From Lineolata rhizophorae (taxonomy: Eukaryota > Ascomycota > Dothideomycetes > Lineolatales > Lineolataceae), in assembly GCA_010093515.1 (NCBI GenBank), contig MU001679.1, positions 662,708 to 705,412 of the forward strand: a DNA stretch of 42,705 nucleotides, in the 5' to 3' direction. Numbering within the stretch: the stretch's first letter is position 1; each line of letters starts with the position of its first letter. Positions 11,780 through 22,107 of this stretch are shown here, piece after piece. The notes under the pieces were generated by a model, which ran no database searches, was not told the DNA's origin, and saw only the letters and a list, made by a program, of their open reading frames with translations. A program made the position numbers and the translations under genes.

Positions 11780-12413
11780 CTTGGATGGTTATCAAAAGAA
11801 AGGAGTTGTAGAAATTGTGGGTGGGTAGAAGGGGGCCAACCGTGAAGAAATCAAGCTAGCTCCAGCTTATCGTTGCTCCGTTGCCGCCTGAGCATGCGCC
11901 TTGTTTGTTTGCCGTCGGATGCGCGAGCGCAGACGGACGGGAAATATAAAACGTGCTCTGCGAAGCTATACGATCGCTGCAAGAGCAAGGTGTCAGACTT
12001 TAAGTTTCACCAGAGGTCACGATGCAGAGGTCGTGGAGGCAAAGAAAAGGGGGCGGACGGTGTGAACGGTGAGAAAAGGACATGAGACGCGGGCGCGAGG
12101 TGAGCTGTCGCAACGAGCTCTGCCGGCTGCGTGGCTGCTCGGGTGGCGCTAGCTGCCTGGCCGGGCGGTCACGGCCGGCAGAGTCCCCGAGCAACGGTCC
12201 CGGGGCCACGCGCCGCGCGCGGAAGGCCGAGTCGTGTTGCCCGCGCCGCGCCCAAAGTCGCCTGCGTCATGCACTTTTTCTTCTGGCGCTCCGCGTCTCT
12301 CCCTAAAAGATTGAGGTGTCGCAGCCTCGCGCGGTCTGTACATATTCACTTCTCGGTCTACTCCCTTCCGCGTCCCGATGACACAGGATGCCAACACCTG
12401 GCCACGGCCATAA
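11780..12413. promoter_or_regulatory. Divergent promoter region, zinc-finger gene and 1183-aa gene
   Basis: A 634-base interval between two outward-pointing ATGs, so it must hold both promoters. It is AT-balanced near 11850-12010 and strongly GC-rich from 12080 to 12300. No TATA box or known operator stands out. Confidence 0.5.
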
Positions 12414-15400
12414 ATGCACTCCAATCTCTCGTCGATCTTGCGACGCACTTTCAACCTCCATTCCAAGGGATTTTCTGCTAGCGCGCCGAGCACCGTATCC
12501 CAATTCCTCGTCCCGTCCGTCGCAGTCGCGCCTAGGGCGCCGTCTAGGCCGCTATCGCGATGCCATCCGCGACAATTGCAGCGGACCGACAATGCCAGTG
12601 CCCGCCAGGAGAAGCCGGTCCTTGGGCCGCGCCAGTCGGACGAGCGGCGACCTTCGTTGTTCGAAGAGATCCACACCAATCCCGAGAGCAGTCTCATCCT
12701 CAAGCAGCCCGACGACGAACACCGAGACGCGTCCGATTGGGCACGAATGCTCGACTCGCTCCTGCCGACCGAATACGCCCAGCGCGGCTCTGCTGCCGAC
12801 GGCGGCGGCGATACCGGCACCGAACCCAAACGCCCGCCAGAAGGACCCGAATTGGCCAAGCGCATCAATGGCGTGCTGCTGCGTGCGCAGCGCTGCGACA
12901 TCAACCTGCTCGAGTACATGGCGCTGGTAGAGGGCCGCTGGGAGGCGGTGAAGTGGATCGTGAGCGTGGTGGTGACTTACGATAGCGCGCGGCAGGCCGT
13001 CGAGGCGCGGCGGCGGCCCTATCGTGTCGTCAGGAACAACATACGACGCCTGGACGAGGCGACTCTTCGCGCGATCTGGGCGGAAGCGTCAGCGGCGACG
13101 GCGGCCGGGACGGAGATGAAGCTGCCGCTAGAAGACCTCACCATGGCAGCGCTCACGGACCTGCCCGAGCACGGTTCCGACCTATTCAAGGGTGGTGTTG
13201 GCGTCATTTGGCAAGGACTGGGTTACATCCTTGTGCACACTGCGCAGCAGAGCTCAAAGGAAGAAGCGAACAAGATCTTGCGCCACGTGCTGGCCATGAT
13301 CGCCCTGCTCCACCACTCCGGCGTGGTGCCGGAAGCTGTTTATAAGTACGGCGAGAACCGGGACCGGAGCGCATTTCAACAGCCTCCCATCCTAGCTCTC
13401 CTGAATCCCGCCATCATGGGCGCCCTCGCTGAAGCTGAATTGACTGCCTATCCAGAGGACAAGGACGACCAAGCCGCCGAATCCGCTACGAAACGGAAGA
13501 GTATCCTCGGCCGCTTCAACAAGTACTTCACTACCGCCGGCCCCACCCGGCGCGATTTCGACCTTGAGCCTGAGCTCTGGCTCGAACTAGTCTTATGGTC
13601 TTGCCTCCACGGCCCCTGGACACGCAACGGCGGGCAAATCCTGCGTCGGATCGCCCTGCAGCTTGGCCCGTCGTCCACTGACCGGCCCTGGAAACTCATC
13701 TCCTGGCAATCATTCATGTCCATACTTTCCCCGCGCCGCCGTTCCGCCAAGCCTGACCTCAACCTCTATCCTTCGTTCTTCAGCTGGAAAGCCCTCCAGC
13801 TCGCTCTCCCAACGCCCAATGCCCACTTCTCCGCCGCGCAAGGCGAGCGAGTCCTGATTCCCCGCTCGCTCAGCGCCGAGCTAGCCGCCGCGTATGTCCG
13901 CGGCCTGCTATCCACCGGTCTGACAGTTGGCGTCAGCAGACGTGGCGCCTCCTTCGACGAGGTGCTCGATGTCGTCGAGGGGGTGCGGTACATGCTGTTG
14001 CGCGAGGGGTTGAGTGGACTGGGAGGTGGATTGGGGTGGGAGGAAGTAGTGGCAGGGCTGGTGGATGGGCTGGGATTGGATTTGGAGGAAGATCCTCGAG
14101 CAGGGCTTAGGGTGTTAAGGTTGGCGGTGGGGTTTGATAGGGAAGTGTTGACGAGTGAGGGCAATGGGGGAGGAGATGGATGGTCGAGTGGTGCTGGCGC
14201 TGAGCCCAAGGCCGTGGTATTGGATCTGCATCATCGCGTCTTGGCGGCGTTTATCAGGAAAAGGGATTTTGAGGGTGCGGTCGATGCGGCTAAGCAGTTA
14301 AGGGTTCACATGGAGGAAAGTGAGACGCGGCTTATCGAGCTACGACTGCGACTGCACAAAGAGCAGGAAGGAGCGCACCCTTCATCTTTACGATCCGAAA
14401 CAAACTACGATCATCTCTCCTCATTCTCCATACCACCCCCTGCTCCCATCCTTGCTTCCTTCCTAGACCTTGCCACTGACGCCCGCGCCTTCTCGATCAC
14501 CAATTGCCTCCTGTTGGAAGCTCCTTCTCCCTCCCAACCACCTTTCATTCCTCCTTCATCCTACTCGAGCCCTACTCTCGGCCCCTCTCTCATCCGCTTC
14601 GCCGGCCACGCCGGCCTCCACCCTCTACTCATGGCCGCGTTCAAAGCTCAACTCGCACGCCGCCAAGGCGCGTCCTTTCGCTCCTGGGACAACGACGCGC
14701 TCGCCACCTTCATCGTCGCGCAGATCGAGCTGCGCAACTGGGACGCCGCAGCCAACGGGATAGCGAGCGCGTGGCAGCGGGGCGGGGCAGGCGGCGAGAG
14801 AAAAGGGTGGGCGCCCCGCGTGCTAGCGGCGCTGGCGCGGCAGATGCTCAGCGTGAGCACCGGGGGCGGCACGGAAGCGGAGAGCGAGCGAGGCGACTGG
14901 AAGCAACTGCGAGAGGCGGTGCGGACGCGCGGGCCGGAGCGTTGCATGCCGCTGGTGCCGCACAGCGCCGCTCTTTGGGCCGAGCTGGCGCGCCGCTTGG
15001 CGGACGAGATGCGCGTCGCCGCGGCGGCGGCGTCACCGCCGTCGCATTCCCGCGCGGGTCGGCAGCGGCGCGACGACGGGCCCCTCCCCGCCCTCGTCGC
15101 CTTGCTTGCCTCGCTAGACCCCCTGCTCGCGCGCTTCGTCACGGATGCCTTCCCGCTGGAGCGGACGCATTGGCGGCACCGGAGGCGCTGCTTCCGGTCG
15201 CGTCTGGATGCGGGGCTATTCAATTCGCTGCTGGAGGCGGCGGTGGAGCTGAAGGGGTGGCGCGAGGGGGTGGAGCTCTGGGAGAGGTGGTGTCTGGACG
15301 TGTTGGAGGAAGGGCGGGGCAGGGTCAGGGCGGGGAGGCATGGCGGGGTGAGCGGGCTGTTGTCGTTTCTGGGGAAGGCGAGGGTCAGGGGGGTTTACGT

Positions 15401-15965
15401 CGGTGGCGGCAGGAAGGAGGGGGAGAGGAAGGGGGGAGTGGAGGTCGTGGTTAGGTTGTGGGGACCGAAGGACGGAGGAGCTGGCGAGGGCGTTGAGACG
15501 AGGGAGGGAGGGCGGGAGCTCGGCGCTGGGACGAGCGAGATCGAGTACACGGTTTCGCTGGCGGGCAGCCGCGTGAAGCCGGATCAGCGGTCCATGCTCA
15601 TCATATTGCATGCGGCGGCCAGGGAGCTTCGCGCGCTGAGCGAGCAGGTGGGGGGGGAAGGCGCGAGCGATGGTCAGGGGTGGGGCGTGGTCATGAGGAG
15701 AGCGAAAGAGGTTGCCACGTGGGCGAGGCGGAGGATGAGGGCCTTGGGGTTCGAGGAGGAGAGGATCGAGAGGGAATTGGGAGGGCTAGTGCCCGAGAGG
15801 AGCAGGGACTCGGACATCATGTGGAAGAGGCTGGAATTGCACCGGACGGAAGGCGACGACAACGGCCAAGGGAGCACTAGGGAGGAGAAAATTGGGGGAA
15901 CTGCACAGTCGTCAGGACGGGACGCGCGATTTGGATTGGGGGTTGAAGAGTCGTTGCTACATTGA
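12414..15965 (+). CDS. Large putative mitochondrial protein, family not recognised
   Basis: A single uninterrupted frame of 1183 aa starting at the first ATG. The N-terminus MHSNLSSILRRTFNLHSKGF is basic, hydroxylated and free of acidic residues, a textbook mitochondrial presequence. The body is largely alpha-helical by composition, with repeated hydrophobic segments of the kind ALIAxxxxNWDAAxxG (for example QIELRNWDAAANGIASAW), which suggests a PPR-like or other helical-hairpin repeat fold. Gly/Arg-rich low-complexity inserts lie between about residues 520 and 600 and from residue 960 onward. By size and style it could be a fungal mitochondrial RNA-processing or translation factor, but that is inference; I cannot assign a homologue. 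No intron signals interrupt the frame convincingly. It shares a divergent promoter with the PARP-type zinc-finger gene. Confidence 0.7.
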   Translation: MHSNLSSILRRTFNLHSKGFSASAPSTVSQFLVPSVAVAPRAPSRPLSRCHPRQLQRTDNASARQEKPVLGPRQSDERRPSLFEEIHTNPESSLILKQPDDEHRDASDWARMLDSLLPTEYAQRGSAADGGGDTGTEPKRPPEGPELAKRINGVLLRAQRCDINLLEYMALVEGRWEAVKWIVSVVVTYDSARQAVEARRRPYRVVRNNIRRLDEATLRAIWAEASAATAAGTEMKLPLEDLTMAALTDLPEHGSDLFKGGVGVIWQGLGYILVHTAQQSSKEEANKILRHVLAMIALLHHSGVVPEAVYKYGENRDRSAFQQPPILALLNPAIMGALAEAELTAYPEDKDDQAAESATKRKSILGRFNKYFTTAGPTRRDFDLEPELWLELVLWSCLHGPWTRNGGQILRRIALQLGPSSTDRPWKLISWQSFMSILSPRRRSAKPDLNLYPSFFSWKALQLALPTPNAHFSAAQGERVLIPRSLSAELAAAYVRGLLSTGLTVGVSRRGASFDEVLDVVEGVRYMLLREGLSGLGGGLGWEEVVAGLVDGLGLDLEEDPRAGLRVLRLAVGFDREVLTSEGNGGGDGWSSGAGAEPKAVVLDLHHRVLAAFIRKRDFEGAVDAAKQLRVHMEESETRLIELRLRLHKEQEGAHPSSLRSETNYDHLSSFSIPPPAPILASFLDLATDARAFSITNCLLLEAPSPSQPPFIPPSSYSSPTLGPSLIRFAGHAGLHPLLMAAFKAQLARRQGASFRSWDNDALATFIVAQIELRNWDAAANGIASAWQRGGAGGERKGWAPRVLAALARQMLSVSTGGGTEAESERGDWKQLREAVRTRGPERCMPLVPHSAALWAELARRLADEMRVAAAAASPPSHSRAGRQRRDDGPLPALVALLASLDPLLARFVTDAFPLERTHWRHRRRCFRSRLDAGLFNSLLEAAVELKGWREGVELWERWCLDVLEEGRGRVRAGRHGGVSGLLSFLGKARVRGVYVGGGRKEGERKGGVEVVVRLWGPKDGGAGEGVETREGGRELGAGTSEIEYTVSLAGSRVKPDQRSMLIILHAAARELRALSEQVGGEGASDGQGWGVVMRRAKEVATWARRRMRALGFEEERIERELGGLVPERSRDSDIMWKRLELHRTEGDDNGQGSTREEKIGGTAQSSGRDARFGLGVEESLLH

Positions 15966-16806
15966 GGATGTGTGCGAGTCGCATATTGCATTGGATTGAA
16001 TTGTTGATCGCTAGTCAGATGTCGAGCTGGCGATTTGTTGTATAATCTTCTGCTAAGATTATTGTAAGATAGATATTGCAAAGTCGAGTTTTAGACCAAT
16101 AAATCTGCGTATAGACTTCAAATCTCATGATCGGGATGGAGCCGATCCTCTCTATCTAGATATCTGGACGTTTACTAAATCAGACACTGGAGCGACATGA
16201 GGTCTGTAATCCAGTCCTATCAGGTGGCCTTCCGGAGCTGGCGCCCAGTTCCAACCCCCGACGGGGAAAGAGGCAACAAGTACAACCTAGCCGAGGAACC
16301 TACGCAGATCTGCCCACCCCCATACGAGCGAAATTGAGCTTTAAGATGGCACAGCGTTACCCGGGGGAGGGGAGCTGGGGAGTGATGTTCATGCTTCATT
16401 AATTGGCTCACCCATCCATCTCGATCTACCCAACTGCCAATCAGACTAACCTGCCAACATTTACCTGCGTAGCTTACTCTTGTGCAACTAGCCTAGAACT
16501 ATTACTGATAGCACTTACACTCCACATATTCCGCATAGACACGGTACATACCCTCATACCGCATGTGAGAAAGCGAGGGACTCGAGTACGTACCGAGCAT
16601 ACGTACTAGGCAGACCGTCCGAAGTACCTCCGTACCTACGTGTTCGATCCCATATCGCTCGCTCCAGAACCACCGTCTGCATCCACGCCTGCCTACTACG
16701 TAGGCGGTCCGCCGCTCGATCCATCCGACGCAGGCTGGCCTCCGTAGACCAGTTGCCGACCGCTCCATCATCGCCTCGGCCGCAGGATCCGCACTCAGGA
16801 CACGCA

Positions 16807-16860
16807 TGCCCATGGGCAGACATAGCCGGGCGCTCCAGAAAAAGGTGCCTACTAGGCACC
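16807..16860. repeat. Pair of perfect palindromes
   Basis: TGCCCATGGGCA at 16807-16818 is a 12-bp perfect palindrome. GGTGCCTA C TAGGCACC at 16844-16860 is an 8-bp inverted repeat with a 1-base centre. Both lie in a non-coding stretch rich in GTAC, TACGTA and CCTAC words. Confidence 0.6.
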
Positions 16861-19206
16861 AAGGGACTTACTTGTGCACTTCTCGCGCCTCCCCGTTTGC
16901 GGCCTAGTTAGTGGGGGAATTGGAATCTTAGTTGTTCGTACCAACAGGTTCATCTTGCGCAGCCCGCCCGAGGTGTAGGTACATAGGGAAAGTCCAGCGG
17001 ATATCCGAGCGCCGCTCTCGGCGCCGGCCCGCCTCCGATCAACCGGACGCATGCCGCGCACGTACATCCCATAGGGCGGTAGGCAACCTAACCGGACTAA
17101 CGCTTGGCCTTCGCGCGCCTGCTTCTATGTACGGCCAGCGCAGACTCGCAGGTTGGAGCCGAGCTAGGGGACGTCGGGATGCAGTCGAGCGCTAACTTCT
17201 GCTGTCTGCGCCGCTGCGGGCCTACCTACAGATGGAGCGCGGGCGCGGATAGCGGGAGGAGATCTTCCTTGGGCGAGAAGGGATGCAAGGGCATTTCCGG
17301 GGATCGACTGGGTGGTATGGATATGAGCACACAGTTGCTAGACGTACTCGAGTGCAAGCGCGGTCCTCTAGGGGCAAGGGGGGAGCACGAGATGGTTGAT
17401 CAGGAGAATTTTCCTTTAGGTAAAAAAAAAAAAAAAGTCTTGCACTTTTTAAACTAGGTAGGTATTATCAGCGACGTCAAGGAGCCCGCTTTTTCTAGCG
17501 CGTCGTTCGCGGGCGCGCCAGGGTCGGCCGTTACATGGTATATGTACCTAGCGGCACATTGCGAAATAGATTGGTGGGGCACACGACTGCGAGCACGTGC
17601 AAGATACTCGAGCAGCACTCCATACTCCGTCCTTTAAGCTTTGAGAAGAGGTTGCGTCCCCGCATCGTCACAGTCGGTCAGAGAAACGTTTCGAGTGCAG
17701 GGGGAGTACGGGAAGATCGCGTGTCAATCTATGTACCCGAGAGACATGCCATCCATCACGCGTTGCGTCGAACAAGAAGTCCGTTTCATATCCGCGGTTT
17801 CCAGGGCGCAGGGCAGGGGAGCGGGCGACGGGTTCTCGGACGTGCGTGCCCGCTCCCGCACCGCGCGCACGGCACACTTCCCGGGAGCGGGTGTGTGGGC
17901 GTGTAGGCAATGAGGGTGGGAGACGAGTCAGGAGTGGGAGGGATGCCGCAATTGGCTCGATGCGTGCGCGCATCGGATCTGCAGGACGCCTTGATGATGA
18001 TGGTGTTGCTACATATTTTGGGCCTCTAAGACCCTGGAACGGGTACCTAGTGCAACGATCCCATTTGCGGCTGCGCGGGCTGGCGCTGGCGTGGCTGGTC
18101 GGCGCAGAGGCCCAACGAACAAAAAGAAGAAAAAAAAAGTTCTCGGCGGCTCTTTCTTGACGCGCTCGGGCGCGGCGGCAGCCACGCTCCCACGGCTGCG
18201 TGCGCGGCACACCGCCTTTTGCGAGCAAGCGAGGCGCGGGCCTGACCGTTGGCGCACACACACACACAGAGCGAATTTTGAAAATTTGGGCGGGGAAAGA
18301 TTTGGGGGGCGGGCCCGGAGAAGCAAGGGGGGAGCAGAACGGCCGACCTACGGCCGCGAATTGGTGCTGGACGGAGCACCACGCAGAGCAAGGCTGACGA
18401 CGGAGTCATCAAAGAGGCAACAGAGACATGAATGGGCTAGGTAGGGAGGTTGGTGGTGACTCGTCCGGCCTATGCGCTCGGTCTGGATGACGCCTGTGTG
18501 TAGCCTCGCCGCCCGGACCTTGGGACCAGCAAGCAACAGCCCCGCGGCTGCCCGGCCTCCCTACGTATGCGCATACCTGGCACACGCAATTGGACCGGGC
18601 GCTTTCCCATGCTCGCAGCTTCCGAACCCCAAGGCGGCGCGGCGGGTGGCAGGGGTCTCCACTTGGTGTCCACTTAGGCTGAAGGCCGGACGAGGGAGAG
18701 ACGAGAGCGCGCCGCCTCGTCCCATCTTTTTCTCTAGCGGAGGTCGACGGATTCTGGAGACGAGCTCGAGACAGCGGCCGCGCTCTCGTCGCCGTCGTCG
18801 CGCGCGCCGGACATGATGCACGGCATGGTGGGATGGGTAAGCATGCGCTTCTCGCGCCGATGATGTTGCGTGGTAATATGCGATCAATTTTTCTGCGCCG
18901 CGGCCAGACGTGCCGTGGTCGCGACCGGTCATGAACCCGTTGGACGGCGGGATTCTGCGGCGTGTGAGTGGTGGATGGGCGCGACACACCGCCTGAGCAT
19001 CCCCGTTTGCTAGCGCGCCGCTAATCCGCCGCTGGGCCCCGGGTCCTGCCCGCAGAATAATAATCTTCACTTGCCTCCCGCCTCGCCTTCCTCTTTCCCT
19101 CTTTTCTCTCACCATCTACCCCGCCACACAGACAACGAAGTCGCCCAAGTCACCTTTCAAGAAGCAGTTCATCGAGTACTCATCTTACCCATCTTCGTCG
19201 AGGACA

Positions 19207-19233
19207 ATGCCGCAGGCTATCGCTGAGCTGTAA
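19207..19233 (+). promoter_or_regulatory. Upstream ORF (8 codons plus stop) in the Ifh1-like leader
   Basis: ATG at 19207 with A at -3 opens a frame encoding MPQAIAEL and ends in TAA at 19231-19233. It is the only ATG I find between about 19130 and the main start at 19794. The stop lies 6 nt before the 5' arm of the 20-bp hairpin at 19240-19282, and its last codons form one arm of an outer helix. The arrangement suggests translational control. Whether the leader starts upstream of this ATG is inferred from the CT-rich stretch at 19080-19140. Confidence 0.5.
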
Positions 19234-19295
19234 ACTCCCACTGGAGGGCGCGCGCGAAGCCTTTTCGTGCGCGTCCTCCAGTCCGACCAGCTCAG
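19223..19295 (+). ncRNA. Strong two-part stem-loop in the Ifh1-like 5' leader
   Basis: Bases 19240-19259 pair with 19263-19282 without a mismatch: 20 pairs, three of them G-U, closed by a 3-nt loop. An outer helix pairs CTGAGCTG (19223-19230) with CAGCTCAG (19288-19295), 8 perfect pairs. The internal loop between them is 9 nt on the left (containing the uORF stop) and 5 nt on the right. The G-U pairs fit an RNA structure on the plus strand rather than a DNA palindrome. Pairing was worked out by hand and no energy was computed. Confidence 0.6.
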
Positions 19296-19793
19296 AGAGA
19301 TCCCAAGACTCAACGAAAGATTATTTTTTTGTTTCGATTGCCTCGAGCATATCGCTTGCAGTCGAAATCAGAGAATATATCCGATAGCCTCAACATTCGC
19401 GTGATTCACCCTGTTGAATCGGGCCGGGACAGCCATTCAGTGCTTCTCTGCCGTGTCGAATTGCAGCATTGCTCGCTTCGTTTGGTTCCCTCACCACGCG
19501 ACGACGAATCTCGGCTTGAGGCGGCAACCATAACTGGTCTCGCTGCCTTGGGTCACCCACAACCAGTCAGCAGAAACGCTAGATCGTCGGTTTGACGAAC
19601 ACACTTTGAACCGCCCCTCCTTCACCTCTCTTCATCACCCACCTCTTCTCCCTCGAGACTCTCCCTGCACTCTGAAGCTGAGAGGTCGTAATATCCCCAC
19701 CAACCACCTTTTCTTCTCCTCTTTTATACCGAGCGCCGTAACCCGAGGTTATAGGCAGTGGGCCCTAGAGCATTTCGACTCGACACGGAAGAC

Positions 19794-22107
19794 ATGGCAC
19801 GGTCTCCCTCCACCCGCTTGGCGAAAGCCTTCGATGTCGAGGTGCACCCCTTCCAGAAGCACCCGCGGACTCAGGGACATGCACGCAGCTCCTCTAAGGC
19901 CCAACTTTCCACCAAGAAGCTGAACAGCATCCTCAAGAATGGAAATAGCGAGAAGAAGCACAGCTCGGAAGAAGACTCTGCCGACGAAGGTGGTAGTGAG
20001 GACGAAGGGGATGGTGAGCACGACGAGGGGGACCTAGAAGAGGATGACGACGAGGATCCCGACCAAATTGCCCCGTCCCGCGGTGCTGGCAGGGGAGTGG
20101 GCAAGCACCCTGCCATTCGTGTGGATGCCAACGGTTCCGACGCCCTTGTCGAGGATCTCGATGGCCACGACCGTGGGGCGGGGCAACTCACTTCTTCCCC
20201 ACCTTTGCTTGGACTGTTCGACTCTCCCAGCAAGAAGAGGACCTTCAGCCACCTCGGCTCGCGGTCTTTAGCAAATACGGACGGGTCGAGCAGCGATGAC
20301 AACTCTGCTCTTCGTTCGTCTCGCCGTCCGAAGAAGATGCCTCGGGCGTCGAGCAGCAGTAGAAGGGGTATTTTGACGAATTCAGACTCCAGGGCGAACA
20401 TGGCCCAGACCAACGGCACTAATCAAGTTCCCGAACTAGCTATTGAAGAGACCACGGATGATGATTTCTACAAGGCCGTCGATCTCATCAGCGACTCTGA
20501 AGATGAAAACGATCTGGAGAAGCTCGAAGAAGCTATGATTATTGAATCGGAAGATGGCGGACTAACGCGCCGACAGCCGAAGTGCCCTCGCACCGCGGGC
20601 TTTGTTGGTACTGACGATGGTCTAACTAGCGACTTGCTCTTCGGTGACGTTGGCTCGTTTGATGAACATTTTAACCGCGGCCATTCCGCGGATGGTAGTC
20701 CGGCCGACCGTGATACCAGGCCTCGGCGCGATTCGGACAAGAGGGTCCGTTTCGACGACGACGTTGCCGTGTCTGAAACGATTGGCTCGTCCACTTCCTC
20801 CGAGGTCGACAGCGACGTATTTCCAGACCTGTTCGGCACACCCAAGTCGTCCGTCTATCAACTTGTTTTCGATACTCAGGACGTCGACCACTTTGGCAAT
20901 TCGAGCAACAGTGACAGCGAGCGGTCCTTCTGGGACTTCCAAGGTGATGCTTGGCACCATGATCTGCATCAAGTTCATACCGAGACGGAGAGCCCCGAGG
21001 GATCGAGCAGCGGTTATGAGAGTATGCGTCGCTGCATCCCTTGCTCTTCTGTGACGAGAGTGCTAACCTTTCCTAGCTGATGAGGGCGATACCACTGATG
21101 AAGAGCCCACTCAGCCCTTGACCATCATCTCCAAACCCAGCTCGGTGCTCCGTCGTCGGTCTTCCGCGGCTGGTGAAGAGTCCTGCCCGATGCCTCAGAC
21201 CCTTCGCAAACCTGCGAGGGCGTCCAAGGCACCTAAAGGCCCTGTCTTGGGCGAGTTTATCATCAACCCCAAGAAGTCCTTCGTGCTCATTGACAAGTCG
21301 GCCACGCGCATCGTCCGCTACCCGCCCATGACGCCGCGTCGCAGCAGCTCTCAAATGTGGGATGACACCACGGCGCAGAATAGCCCGGCTAGCCTCTTTC
21401 TAGCTGGTGACGAGAGCGACAGCAGCCACATGTCCAATGCGGCCTTCGGTGTCGATGTGATGCTGGGCAGCTTCTTTGCCGGCAGTCGTCCTGCGGGCGG
21501 CGACTTTGTGCTTGGCCAAGCCATCGGCCCCCCAGAGGCTTTCTTCCCGTTTTACAACTTCAACTCGGACGGCTCATTTGTGCCCGAGGATGAAGTGATG
21601 GTGGAGGACGACACAGAGGGCGAGACACTCGACCTCGACGATTTCCTCAACCTAGGTGACGCCACCACGACCAGCGCCGCTGATGCCGACAGCGCCGATG
21701 TCGATGACGCTGACGACACCGATGTGCGGGTCACGCCCGCTACGTCCATGCTGGCTCAGCCAAGCTCCACCCCGTGCTATTCGGTCGACAATTCGGTGGC
21801 CGACAATGAAATCACGCATAATCTACTCGATCACTTTGACCGCACTCCAATCGGCGCATTTCGCGCCAATCAGGACCGTTCCCGCGGGCTTGCAGGACTA
21901 CACCAGCACCCGGCTGTACGGGCGTCGGCGTCGAGGCCGCTGCGTGTCGGCCGCGATGCCGATGCCCTTATTACACCGTTGAGGAGGCGCAAGGGAAGTA
22001 GATCTGGGGTTGGTAAACCGCAAGGGAGTCCCTTGAGGCCCAAGTATGGGAAGGGCAATGTGAATATGGGACCACATATGCGTCGAATGGGTAGGGGTTC
22101 GGGTTGA
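19794..22107 (+). CDS. Acidic nuclear protein, probable Ifh1/Crf1-type transcription regulator
   Basis: Exons are 19794-21021 and 21077-22107. The 55-nt intron has donor GTATGC, branch GCTAACC and acceptor CCTAG, and the product is 752 aa. The sequence is largely disordered and very acidic, with runs such as SEEDSADEGGSEDEGDG, Ser-rich patches and a basic RRPKKMPRASSSSRRG stretch. The centre carries FYKAVDLISDSED, DKRVRFDDD and DVFPDLF, then SGYESTDEGDTTDEEP formed across the splice junction, followed by a LRRRSS/GEFIINPKKSFVLIDK block. This order (VRFD, DxFPDLF, GYES-DEGxTTDEE) is what I recall of filamentous-fungal Ifh1/Crf1 proteins, which partner the forkhead factor Fhl1 at ribosomal-protein gene promoters. 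That family call is from memory and moderate. The start ATG at 19794 is chosen because an earlier GTG of the frame is not needed. The long leader carries a uORF and hairpin. Confidence 0.6.

Larger units (their letters stand above)
15966..19793. other. Long non-coding GC-rich region and CT-rich leader
   Basis: About 3.8 kb with no supported protein gene. Contents in order: 3' end of the 1183-aa gene with an AATAAA signal near 16097; a palindrome-rich stretch 16540-16860; a run of 15 A at 17422-17436; a CA repeat at 18255-18268; GC-rich sequence with open frames in several phases on both strands, as expected from base composition alone; then from about 19080 a CT-rich stretch likely to be the transcribed leader of the gene at 19794. 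That leader holds the uORF and hairpin listed separately. Confidence 0.55.

Noticed and set aside
14504-15454. Long alternative frame and a 191-codon antisense frame inside the 1183-aa gene
   Set aside because: GC-rich codon bias keeps several frames open; composition is Arg/Gly/Ala noise, while the main frame runs uninterrupted from an ATG with a presequence.
19209-19230. Ire1/HAC1-type unconventional splice site (CCGCAG near the hairpin)
   Set aside because: Only a short motif resemblance; the downstream gene is not a bZIP factor and no paired second cleavage loop was found.
19230-19290. A 61-nt conventional leader intron (GTAAAC ... ACCAG) covering the hairpin
   Set aside because: No CTAAC-type branch point before the acceptor. 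It is not excluded, and is listed as a refutation route.
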